Assembly: GCA_026936325.1 (NCBI GenBank)
Contig: JAPTHN010000151.1
Coordinates: 434,001-498,000 of the forward strand
DNA length: 64,000 bases
Reading direction: 5' to 3'
Source: Platynereis dumerilii
Lineage: Eukaryota > Annelida > Polychaeta > Phyllodocida > Nereididae
Shown: one piece after another, positions 1-11,060 of the stretch
Layout: each line of letters starts with the position of its first letter
How positions within the stretch are numbered: the first letter of the stretch is position 1
Made by a program: the position numbers and the translations under genes
Notes under the pieces: generated by a model
Told to the model about the DNA's origin: nothing
Database searches by the model: none
The model's input: only the letters and a program-made list of their open reading frames with translations

Positions 1-300
1 AATTTGAGATTACAACCATTGTCCGACAGCAATATTTTTGATGTATCAGTTAATATTTGCAGATGTAGTAAGTTTTTATTGTTCTTTTGAATATAGAAAC
101 AGAAAGTTTTGAAAGATCTTGACTTAAGTTTTTATTTATTTCATTCCATAATGTTGCACCTGCATACTGGGTCATTTTCTTGGCTTGTTCAGTATTTACT
201 CTATTTATGCTAAGTGTGTTAGATTGTCTTGTCATTCTTTCAACTGTGTGAGATACTGGATGGAAATAATAATAGCCTCCATCATTCCATATTTAGTACC
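1..300 (-). mobile_element. LINE (non-LTR retrotransposon) 3' remnant
   Basis: The minus-strand frame at 50-235 reads like the extreme C-terminus of a LINE ORF2. It has a TRQSN segment, then YAGATLWNEI and a closing SIFKRTIKTYYI. This matches the usual pattern in which a 'GxxLWNxL...SFK..LK' block follows the reverse transcriptase. No reverse-transcriptase core is present, so this is a 5'-truncated copy whose 3' part runs off the window edge. The clade cannot be fixed from the tail alone. Confidence 0.55.
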
Positions 301-520
301 AAGTGGTAAATTTTAAAAGTGGTCCTCTTGAGGGGAGAAGGTCCCAGCATTGGTCCTTTGGTGGAGGAAAAGATCAATGATTTGTGTAATCTCCATAATT
401 TTTTATTTAGCTCTGTTAATAAATTTTAATAATGTCCTCTTGAGGGCAAGATATTCCAGCATTGGTCGGCTGCATGATAAAGTTACATACCTTGTGCAAC
501 CTTCATAATATTATATATAT
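300..520. repeat. Decayed satellite monomers, left outlier
   Basis: Two copies of a 'GGTCCTCTTGAGG' to 'CAGCATTGGTC' block occur near 320-365 and 430-465. They resemble the 'GGTTCCACCATTGGTCCTGTGGTGG' core of the satellite further right, but are strongly diverged. I read them as old, unhomogenised monomers at the eroded edge of the array. Confidence 0.4.
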
Positions 521-670
521 CTGTTCCTAGCTATTTTAAAAGAATCAAACAAATGGATAGAAACGGGAAAAAAATACACCCTGCTGGCCTATTTAAGTGG
601 TATTACTTCATAGTCATGTAACAATCCTTGATTTTGATCACACTACTTAATTGTAAGTTGATCTAGCCTA

Positions 671-1348
671 GAATTATAATTAGAATTAGAATTTATTGGT
701 AAACAAAATACAATTACACTTCAACGAATCAACATAACAAATAGCAGAATTATAATACCAATAAAAAAAAAGGAACTGACACACTGAATGTGTGTATGTT
801 CCCTAGCAATTTCACAATATAATTGCTTAATCTTTATGGAAGAGTGAATGAATATATATTATAGGAAATAAAAATTAATAATAATACTGATAAATTAAGA
901 ACATTGATAGGCACTATCATATATACAAAAGTGGTAATGACAATAATCTTAATAATAGTTTTGTATTACAGAATAGCAAAAGATATTCTAGGTAGAGACC
1001 ACAAATTCCTTAAAATATTAGTTACTTTCTTTTTAAATGTAAATTTACTACAATTTAAATCAATGACATTCACAACAGAATTCCAAATTTTCGCACCTTT
1101 AAATCTGACATGGATTTTAACAATTTCTGATCTACAAAATGGTAATCGAAGGTTATTCATATTTCTTGTTCCGTAATGATAAAAATCGCTGGATAACTGA
1201 ACATATCTGAAAACATTCTCGGCATTTCACCTCTTACAAACTTATACATAAACATCATAATTGAAACTTTATACAATTTAGGTGGTAGCACAATTTTTAA
1301 GTTAATTAAATACACTGTTCGAAGGTGTTCTTCGACTACATGTAACAC
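671..1348 (-). mobile_element. LINE 3' remnant with ORF2 C-terminus and 3' UTR
   Basis: Two minus-strand frames (1157-1348 and 966-1160) together look like a LINE ORF2 tail. The first has LYKVSIMMFMYKFVRGEMP and the second has NNLRLPFCRSE followed by RFKGAKIWNSV. These match the usual post-RT pattern 'MYKF..G..P' then 'RxPFCRTE...GxKxWNS'. The two parts lie in different frames, so there is at least one frame break around 1160. The AT-rich stretch down to about 671, ending in repeated AATTCT on the minus strand, fits the 3' UTR and tail. The 5' end is truncated. Confidence 0.6.
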
Positions 1349-1983
1349 CTTTAATTCTATGAACCGCCTGTTTTTTCAAAACTTATAGCGAATTAATATA
1401 ATTAGTATAAGTATTTCCCCATATTTCAAGTGCCATCACCGTACAATGGCCTTGTTATTGTAAACCTGGCCAGGCAGGTGCTGTCACCTTAGCGTTCAAA
1501 ATACCATTTTGACCCAATATCCAAATACCTAACTCAAATTCATCATTCAACTAACAGAATTTGAATCTTAGATGTTGTGCGGTGATGGGGCCAGGTCTAT
1601 AGAGCATTAATTATCAGGCATTTCTTAATAATCAAATATTGTTCCTTCCAAATATTAAGTTTGTCCTTTGCAGGAGGTCAGGTTCCATCAATGGTCCAGT
1701 TGTGGAAGTTGAGGTTCCCTGTCATCTGGGGCATTGACTATGAGATGTTTATTGGAAATTATAATTATAAAATATTAAGTGTATTCAGGGGCAGGGGGTT
1801 AGGTTCCACCATTGGTCCTGTGGTGGATTGAAAGTTTCCTTTGTCAATGTAAGCCCATACTGGTCGAATTACTTATTATGATGTATTATAAGTGATATTA
1901 CCCATGAATTTTATCAATAGTCGAAACAAACAATAAAATTTCTTCTGTAAAATCAAAAAGGTTGAACCACTGGTTATGCGCCT
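1349..1983. other. Mostly anonymous sequence with two diverged satellite monomers
   Basis: There is no gene here. Blocks at about 1671-1730 and 1798-1860 carry recognisable but diverged versions of the satellite core (GGTTCCATCAATGGTCC and GGTTCCACCATTGGTCCTG). They lie outside the homogenised array, and the rest is unrecognised. Confidence 0.5.
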
Positions 1984-2143
1984 GAAATTGGTTGAAATGA
2001 TTGACATAAGTATAGGTTATTCACCGCGGGATCGGCAATATGTGTTTATCACGGCTCGGGCTAATGCCCTCGCTGGATAAATCACATATTGCCTCTCCCT
2101 AGGTGAATAACCTATACTTATGTCAATCATTTCAACCAATTTC
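1984..2143. repeat. Long near-perfect palindrome at the left end of the satellite core
   Basis: Arms at 1984-2061 and 2066-2143 (78 bases each) are reverse complements with few mismatches, separated by the 4-base loop TAAT. Matching stretches include GAAATTGGTTGAAATGATTG on the left and CAATCATTTCAACCAATTTC on the right. The outer part of the right arm runs straight into a normal satellite monomer, so part of the palindrome is itself satellite sequence. It could be a foldback MITE that captured satellite DNA, or an inverted duplication formed at a break. Confidence 0.85.
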
Positions 2144-2699
2144 TGATTTAGTCCTGGGTTGAAAAAAGAAGGTTCCAGCATCTGTCCTGTGGCGGATTGC
2201 AGGGTTCCTTCATCCGTGTAACCCCACACCCACCTAATTAGTCAAAATGACTTTTAAGAGACATATAACAAGCATTATATCAAAAGCTGACTCAAACTAT
2301 TCGATTGGTCCTGTGGTAGATAAAAGGTTCCACCATTGGTCCTGTGGTGGAATGGAGGGTTCCCCATGCTGTGTGACCCTATACGCTCCGGGTAAGGCAC
2401 AAAATGACTTTTGGTCGGTATTTCCACCATCTTCTCAATCATCTCAACCAGTTTCTGAATTGGTCCTGGGTTGAAAAAAGAAGGTTCCACCACTGATCCT
2501 GTGGTGGAATGGAGGGATCCTCATGCTGTGTGACAATATACGGCCCAGGTAATGCATAAAATGACTTTTGGTCGGTATTTCCACCATCATCTCAATCATC
2601 TCAACCAGTTTCTGAATTGGTACTGGGTTGAAAAAAGAAGGTTCCACCATTGATCCTGCGGTGAAATGCAGGGTTCCTTCATCAGTGTAACCCCACACT

Positions 2700-5600
2700 G
2701 ACCGAATTACTCAAAATGACTTTTAAGAGACATATAACAAGCATTTAAGCAAAAGCTGACTCAAACTATCTGATTGGTCCTGTGGTGGATAAAAGGTTCC
2801 ACCATTGGTCCTGTGGTGGAATGGAGGGTTCCCAATGCTGTGCGACCCTATACAACCCAGGTAAAGCACAAAATGACTTTTGGTCGGTATTTCCAGCATC
2901 ATCTCAATCATCTCAACCAGTTTCTTATTTGGCCCTGGGTTGAAAAAAGAAGGTTCCACCATTGGTCCTGTGGTGGAATGGAGGGTTCCTTCATCCGTGT
3001 AACCCCACACTGAACTAATTACTAAAAATGACTTTTAAGAGATATATCACAACCATTTACGCAAAAGCTGACTCAAACTATTGGATTGGTCCTGTGGTAG
3101 ATAAAAGGTTCCACCATTGGTCCTGTGGTGGAATGGAGGTTCCCCATGCGGTGTGACCCTATATGCCCCGGGTAAGGCACAGAATGGCTTTTGGTCGGTA
3201 TTTCCAACATCATCTCAATCATCTCAACCAGTTTCTGAATTGGTCCTGGGTAGAGAAAGAAGGTTCCACCATTGGTCCTGTGGTAGAATGGAGGGTTCCC
3301 CATGCTGTGTGACAATATACGGCCCAGGTAATGCATAAAGTGACTTTTGGTCGGTATTTCCACCATCATCTCAATCATCTCAACCAGTTTCTGAATTGGT
3401 ACTGGGTTGAAAAAAGAAGGTTCCACCATTGGTCCTGTGGTGGAATGCAGGGTTCCTTCATCCGTGTAACCCCACACTGACCTAATTACTCAAAATGACT
3501 TTTAAGAGACATATAACAAGCATTTAAGCAAAAGCTGACTCAAACTATGCGAATGGTTATGTGATGGATAAAAGGTTCCACCATTGGTCCTGTGGTGGAA
3601 TGGAGGGTTCCCAATGCTGTGCGACCCTATACACCCGGGTAAGGCACAAAATGACTTTTGGTCGGTATTTCCACCATCATCTCAATCATCTCAACCAGTT
3701 TCTGAATTGGTCCTGGGTTGAAAAAAGAAGGTTCCACCATTGGTCCTGTGGTGGAATACAGGGTTCCTTCATCCGTGTAACCTTACACTGACCTAATTAC
3801 TCAAAATGACTTTTAAGAGACATATAACAAGCATTTAAGCAAAAGCTTACTAAAACTATCCGATTGGTCCTGTGTTGGATAAAAGGTTCCACCATTGGTC
3901 CTGTGGTGGAATGGAGGGTTCCAAATGCTGTGCGACCCTATACAACCCGGGTAAGGCATAAAATGTCTTTTGGTCGGTATTTCCACCATCATCTCAATCA
4001 TCTCAACCAGTTTCTGAATTGGTACTGGGTTGAAAAAAGAAGGTTCCAATATTTGTCCTGTGGTGGAATGGAGGGTTCCATCATCTATGTAACCCCACAC
4101 TGACCTAATTACTCAAAATGACTTTTAAGAGACATATAACAAGCATTATATCAAAAGCTGACTCAAACTATGCGATTGGTCTTGTGGTAGAAAAAAGGTT
4201 CCACCATTGGACCTGTGGTGGAATGGAGGGTTCCCCATGCTGTGTGACCCAATACGCCCGGGTAAGGCACAGAATGACTTTTGAAGGGTATTTCCACCAG
4301 CATCTCAATCATCTAAACCAGTTTCTGAATTGGTCCTGGGTTGAAAAAGAATGTTCCAGCATTGGTCCTGTGGTGGAATGGAGGGTTCCCCATGCTGTGT
4401 GACTATATACGGCCCAGGTAATGCATAAAATGACTTTTGGTCGGTATTTCCACCATCATCTCAATCATCTCAACCAGTTTCTGAATTGGTCCTGTGTTGA
4501 AAAAAGAAGGTTCCACCATTGGTCCTGTGGTGGAATGCAGGGTTCCTTCATCCGTGTAACCCCACACTGACCTAATTACTCAAAATGACTTTTAAGAGAC
4601 ATATAACAAGCATTTAAGCAAAACCTGACTCAAACTATCGAATGGTTATGTGGTGGATAAAAGGTTCCACCATTGGTCCTGTGGTGGAATGGAGGGTTCC
4701 CAGTGCTGTGCGACCCTATACAACCGGGTAAGGCACAAAATGACTTTTGGTCGGTATTTCCACCATCATCTCAGTTATCTCAACCAGTTTCTGAATTGGT
4801 CCTGGGTTGAAAAAAGAAGGTTCCACCATTGGTCCTGTGGTGGAATGGAGGGTCCCATCATCTGTGTAACCCCACACTGACCTAATTACTCAAAACGACT
4901 TTTACGAGACATATAACAAGCATTTAAGCAAAAGCTGACTCAAACTATTGGATTGGTCCTGTGGTAGATAAAAGGTTCCACCATTGGTCCTGTGGTGGAA
5001 TGGAGGGTTCCCAATGCTGTGTGACCCTATACACCCCGGGTAAGGCACAGAATGACTTTTGATCGGTATTTCCACCATCATCTCAATCATCTCAACCAGT
5101 TTCTGAATTGGTCCTGGGTTGAAAAAGAATGTTCTAGCATTGGTCCTGTGGTGGAATGGAGGGTTCCACTTGCTGTGTGACAATATACGGCCCAGGTAAT
5201 GCATAAAATGACTTTTGGTCGGTATTTCCACCATCATCTCAATCATCTCAACCAGTTTCTGAATTGGTCCTGGGTTGAAAAAAGGAGGTTCCACCATTGG
5301 TGTTGTGGTGGAATGCAGGGTTCCTTCATCCGTGTAACCCCACACTGACCTAATTACTCAAAATGACTTTTAAGAGACATATAACAAGCATTTAAGCAAA
5401 ACCTGACTCAAACCATCCGATTGGTCTTGTGGTGGATAAAAGGTTCCACCATCGGTCCTGCACGTGGTGGAATGGAGGGTTCCCAATGCTGTGCGACCCT
5501 ATACAACCCGGGTAAGGCACAGAATGACTTTTGGTCGGTATTTCCACCATCATCTCAATCATCTCAACCAGTTTCTGAATTGGTACTGGGTTGAAAAAAG

Positions 5601-6287
5601 AAGGTTCCACCATTGGTCCTGTGGTGGAATGCAGGGTTCCTTCATCCGTGTAACCCCACACTGACCTAATTACTCAAAATGACTTTTAAGAGACATATAA
5701 CAAGCATTTAGGCAAAAGCTGACTCAAACTATGCGAATGGTCCTGTGGTGGATAAAAGGTTCCACCATTGGTCCTGTGGTGGAATGGAGGGTTCCCAATA
5801 CTGTGCGACCCTATACACCCGGGTAAGGCACAAAATGACTTTTGGTCGGTATTTCCACCATCATCTCAATCATCTCAACCACTTTCTTAATTAGTCCTGG
5901 GTTGAAAAAAGAAGGTTCCATCATTGGTCCTGTGGTGGAATGCAGGGTTCCTTCATCCGTGTAACCCCACACTGACCTAATTACTCAAAATTACTTTTAA
6001 GAGACATATAACAAGCATTTAAGTAAAAGCTGACTAAAACTATCCGATTGGTCCTGTGGTGGATAAAAGATTCCACCATTGGTCCTGTGGTAGAATGGAG
6101 GGTTCCCAATGCTGTGCGACCCTATACAACCCGGTATGGCACAAAATGACTTTTGGTCGGTATTTCCACCATCATCTCAATCATCTCAACCAGTTTCTGA
6201 ATTAGTCCTTCGTTGAAAAAAGAAGGTTCCACCATTGGTCCTGTGGTGGATTGCAGGGTTCCGTCATCCGTGTAACCCCACACTGAC
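2700..6287. repeat. Satellite higher-order repeat, copy 1 (about 3.59 kb)
   Basis: The order of dimers (2) and trimers (3) in this stretch is 2-3-2-2-3-2-3-2-2-2, 23 monomers in all. The same order begins again at about 6288. Sequence variants private to single monomers reappear exactly one period on. For example, the block at 2774-3013 encodes the same 79-residue frame as 6359-6598, and 3813-4100 matches 7399-7686 closely. Confidence 0.88.
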
Positions 6288-9200
6288 CTAATTACTCAAA
6301 ATGACTTTTAAGGGACATATAACAAGCATTTAAGCTAAAGCTGACTCAAACTATCTGATTGGTCCTGTGGTGGATAAAAGGTTCCACCATTGGTCCTGTG
6401 GTGGAATGGAGGGTTCCCAATGCTGTGCGACCCTATACAACCCAGGTAAAGCACAAAATGACTTTTGGTCGGTATTTCCAGCATCATCTCAATCATCTCA
6501 ACCAGTTTCTTATTTGGCCCTGGGTTGAAAAAAGAAGGTTCCACCATTGGTCCTGTGGTGGAATGGAGGGTTCCTTCATCCGTGTAACCCCACACTGAAC
6601 TAATTACTAAAAATGACTTTTAAGAGATATATCACAACCATTTACGCAAAAGCTGACTCAAACTATTGGATTGGTCCTGTGGTAGATAAAAGGTTCCACC
6701 ATTGGTCCTGTGGTGGAATGGAGGGTTCCCATGCAGTGTGACCCTATACGCCCCGGGTAAGGCACAGAATGACTTTTGGTCGGTATTTCCATCATCATCT
6801 CAATCATCTCAACCAGTTTCTGAATTGGTCCTGGGTAGAAAAAGAATGTTCCAGCATTGGTCCTGTGGTGGAATGGAGGGTTCCCCATGCTGTGTGACAA
6901 TATACGGCCCAGCTAATGCATAAAGTGACTTTTGGTCGGTATTTCCACCATCATCTCAATCATCTCAACCAGTTTCTGAATTGGTACTGGGTTGAAAAAA
7001 GAAGGTTCCACCATTGGTCCTGTGGTGGAATGCAGGGTTCCTTCATCCGTGTAACCCCACACTGACCTAATTACTCAAAATGACTTTTAAGAGACCTATA
7101 ACAAGCATTTAAGCAAAAGCTGACTCAAACTATGCGAATGGTCCTGTGATGGATAAAAGGTTCCACCATTGGTCCTGTGGTGGAATGGAGGGTTCCCAAT
7201 GCTGTGCGACCCTATACATACCGGGTAAGGCACAAAATGACTTTTGGTCGGTATTTCCACCATCATCTCAATCATCTCAACCAGTTTCTGAATTGGTCCT
7301 GGGTTGAAAAAAGAAGGTTCCACCATTGGTCCTGTGGTGGAATACAGGGTTCCTTCATCCGTGTAACCTTACACTGACCTAATTACTCAAAATGACTTTT
7401 AAGAGACATATAACAAGCATTTAAGCAAAAGCTTACTAAAACTATCCGATTGGTCCTGTGTTGGATAAAAGGTTCCACCATTGGTCCTGTGGTGGAATGG
7501 AGGGTTCCAAATGCTGTGCGACCCTATACAACCCGGGTAAGGCATAAAATGTTTTTTGGTCGGTATTTCCACCATCATCTCAATCATCTCAACCAGTTTC
7601 TGAATTGGTCCTGGGTTGAAAAAAGAAGGTTCCAATATTTGTCCTGTGGTGGAATGGAGGGTTCCATCATCTATGTAACCCCACACTGACCTAATTACTC
7701 AAAATGACTTTTAAGAGACATATAACAAGCATTATATCAAAAGCTGACTCAAACTATGCGAATGGTCCTGTGGTAGAAAAAAGGTTCCACCATTGGACCT
7801 GTGGTGGAATGGAGGGTTCCCAATGCTGTGTGACCCTATACGCCCCGGGTAAGGCACAGAATGACTTTTGAAAGGTATTTCCACCATCATCTCAATCATC
7901 TCAACCAGTTTCTGAATTGGTCCTGGGTTGAAAAAGAATGTTCCAGCATTGGTCCTGTGGTGGAATGGAGGGTTCCCCATGCTGTGTGACTATATACGGC
8001 CCAGGTAATGCATAAAATGACTTTTTGTCGGTATTTCCACCATCATCTCAATCATCTCAACCAGTTTCTGAATTGGTCCTGGGTTCAAAAAAGAAGGTTC
8101 CACCATTGGTCCTGTGGTGGAATGCAGGGTTCCTTCATCCGTGTAACCCCACACTGACCTAATTACTCAAAATGACTTTTAAGAGACATATAACAAGCAT
8201 TTAAGCAAAACCTGACTCAAACTATCGAATGGTTATGTGGTGGATAAAAGGTTCCACCATTGGTCCTGTGGTGGAATGGAGGGTTCCCAGTGCTGTGCGA
8301 CCCTATACAACCCGGGTAAGGCACAAAATGACTTTTGGTCGGTATTTCCACCATCATCTCAGTAATCTCAACCAGTTTCTGAATTGGTCCTGGGTTGAAA
8401 AAAGAAGGTTCCACCATTGGTCCTGTGGTGGAATGGAGGGTCCCATCATCTGTGTAACCCCACACTGACCTAATTACTCAAAATGACTTTTACGAGACAT
8501 ATAACAAGCATTTAAGCAAAAGCTGACTCAAACTATTGGATTGGTCCTGTGGTAGATAAAAGGTTCCACCATTGGTCCTGTGGTGGAATGGAGGGTTCCC
8601 AATGCTGTGTGACCCTATACGCCCCGGGTAAGGCACAGAATGACTTTTGATCGGTATTTCCACCATCATCTCAATCATCTAAACCAGTTTCTGAATTGGT
8701 CCTGGGTTGAAAAAGAATGTTCTAGCATTGGTCCTGTGGTGGAATGGAGGGTTCCACATGCTGTGTGACAATATACGGCCCAGGTAATGCATAAAATGAC
8801 TTTTGGTCGGTATTTCCACATCATCTCAATCATCTCAACCAGTTTCTGAATTGGTCCTGGGTTGAAAAAAGGAGGTTCCACCATTGGTGTTGTGGTGGAA
8901 TGCAGGGTTCCTTCATCCGTGTAACCCCACACTGACCTAATTACTCAAAATGACTTTTAAGAGACATATAACAAGCATTTAAGCAAAACCTGACTCAAAC
9001 CATCCGATTGGTCTTGTGGTGGATAAAAGGTTCCACCATTGGTCCTGCACATGGTGGAATGGAGGGTTCCCAATGCTGTGCGACCCTATACAACCGGGTA
9101 AGGCACAGAATGACTTTTGGTCGGTATTTCCACCATCATCTCAATCATCTCAACCAGTTTCTGAATTGGTACTGGGTTGAAAAAACAAGGTTCCACCATT

Positions 9201-9535
9201 GGTCCTGTGGTGGAATGCAGGGTTCCTTCATCCGTGTAACCCTATACTGACCTAATTACTCAAAATGACTTTTAAGAGACATATAACAAGCATTTACGCA
9301 AAAGCTGACTCAAACTATGCGAATGGTCCTGTGGTGGATAAAAGGTTCCACCATTGGTCCTGTGGTGGAATGGAGGGTTCCCAATGCTGTGCGACCCTAT
9401 ACACCCCGGGTAAGGCACAAAATGACTTTTGGTCGGTATTTCCACCATCATCTCAATCATCTCAACCAGTTTCTGAATTGGTCCTGGGTCAAAAATTTAG
9501 GTTCCACCATTGGTCCTGTGGTGGAAGGGTCGCGG
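6288..9535. repeat. Satellite higher-order repeat, copy 2 (incomplete)
   Basis: The dimer/trimer order is 2-3-2-2-3-2-3-2 and then a partial dimer. It repeats copy 1 and stops before the last units. Blocks correspond at a displacement of about 3585-3588 bp throughout (for example 4902-5345 with 8490-8932). The array ends inside a monomer just after GTGGTGGAAGGGTCGCGG. Confidence 0.88.
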
Positions 9536-9604
9536 TGCCAACTTAGTTGGTCAGAGGCATCTTTAGGTATATATGTCTGTAGTAACTATACTCGTGCAAT
9601 CAAT

Positions 9605-11060
9605 TAATTCATTTTATTGCTCCAATCTAGGCATAATAATAATAGGCATTTATATAGCGCCAATTCCAGTAAACTGCTCACAATCTCTTACAAAATACTA
9701 AACAAAGATGAGCTTGGTGGACAAAAGGCAATCACTCACAATAAGATGCAGTAAAGTTAGTGTGAAATATTACTTCCAACAGGTTTAGGGTTTTGTACCC
9801 TTCTTGTTACCCTTGGAAACATCCAAGTCATGAAGAGTCCACAAGCTTCAACCCTAACTCTGGATTCCAAGATATTCTTCATGAATATTTTCTGTTACAC
9901 CAATTGTGCGGATGTTTATGTCTGCATGGCTATGTCAACTTGTCTACACAATTACCTGTTAGTTGATTTGTCATAATAAAAAAGCAGTATGACTGTGAGT
10001 GGCACTTTTTTGCCCTTTTGACTAAGCTGAGGAAAGAAAAAGAAGCTGTTAACCCAGAGAACCAATTTTCTCGGAATATTATGACAGATCACCAGGAAGT
10101 GATGTATCAAGGAAGAGGAAAGAAATGAGATGGAGAATTAACTGCTGATGCAGAAGCTATCTGGTGATGCGTCGGTATATGAAGAAGGTTCAGACAGATA
10201 TCAAGATGGATAGGAGAAAATGATATCAAAAATAGGCAGCAGATATACCACAGAGATTGTGTCAAGATGAAAGAAACTGTTGTTCTCTAAAGAAGCAAGT
10301 AATTCAATACAGCTGCAGTGAATATATATTTTTCCAAATTCAGTGCGCAATAGCTTTGTGTTTCTTAAACATGGTGCCATGCTCTTCTTTGCATTTTTGT
10401 AGGTATTAATTCCAAATCAGTTCATACATAAATGTGTGATTATCACCAATATTAGCTTCGGGATCCATTTAATTGTGGTGTGGCATGAATAATAGCCCAG
10501 AACCTAACCTAGCAAAGGGCAGAGGAAGTAAGCCAAAACGAACCAGTATGTCCATTCCATTTTTGAGCTTGCAATAGCACATTTAGTATAAACATGACAA
10601 TATCGTATGAATATGACATTATATTTTACTAGGGTCAAAACCAGATATACATCTATGGAAAATGGAGGCCAGGCTGTAGTTTTTATGACATTGATACTTA
10701 TAAAGATTCCCTATAGAAATTGTTTTACAAATTTAGTGTTTTTAATTGCCATTTGTGATGAATAAATGAACAATTTCTTGTTATGAATTGTTTTCAAACA
10801 ATTTTTTTAAACTATTATCTCCATGATTTATCCCTTTTTTAAATCATAATGACAGAGCTGGACGTGTATCTTTTTCCAGCATTTATGCCCACAAAGCATT
10901 CTGATGAAGCCTTTGGGTTAGTGTCACTTTGGTTGAAATAAAGCAACTCTTGTGAAATGTAGCCTGCGCACTCCAGTAGCAAAACGGTTTGTGCGACTCG
11001 ACTGTCATCTGCATGCTAATTCAGCATGTATTATCGTAAAATCTATTCATGATATTATAT
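9605..11060. repeat. Non-coding segmental duplication, copy 1
   Basis: From TTTTATTGCTCCAATCT onward this stretch aligns with 17782-21330. Shared blocks include CCAGAGAACCAATTTTCTC, GGAGAATTAACTGCTGATGC and the later 'TTTGGTTGAAA...GTAGCCTGC' region. Order is kept while the second copy carries extra insertions. A small private insert at about 9630-9685 holds the common dispersed motif GGCATTTATATAGCGCC. No coding frame is conserved between the copies. Confidence 0.75.

Larger units (their letters stand above)
2144..9535. repeat. Tandem satellite array with a monomer of about 156 bp
   Basis: The landmark CTAATTACTCAAAATGACTT recurs at about 2230, 2706, 3019, 3486, 3797, 4112, 4576, 4885, 5353, 5676, 5989, 6294, 6604, 7071, 7382, 7693, 8164, 8473, 8940 and 9255. 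Spacings fall into two classes, about 311 and about 467 bp, that is two or three monomers of about 156 bp. One monomer type carries the 'TTTTAAGAGACATATAAC' block. The other carries 'TTTTGGTCGGTATTTCCACC'. Both share AAAATGACTTTT and end in an 8-bp-arm hairpin, TTCCACCA-N9-TGGTGGAA. Long open frames on both strands are by-products of repetition, not genes. The right edge at about 9535 is abrupt. Confidence 0.95.

Noticed and set aside
2017-9607. Dozens of 60-147-codon open frames on both strands
   Set aside because: They all lie in the satellite and repeat its period (MWGYTDEGTLHS..., MVLWWIKGST...). Both strands are open at once, and there are no splice or start signals, so they are shadows of the repeat.
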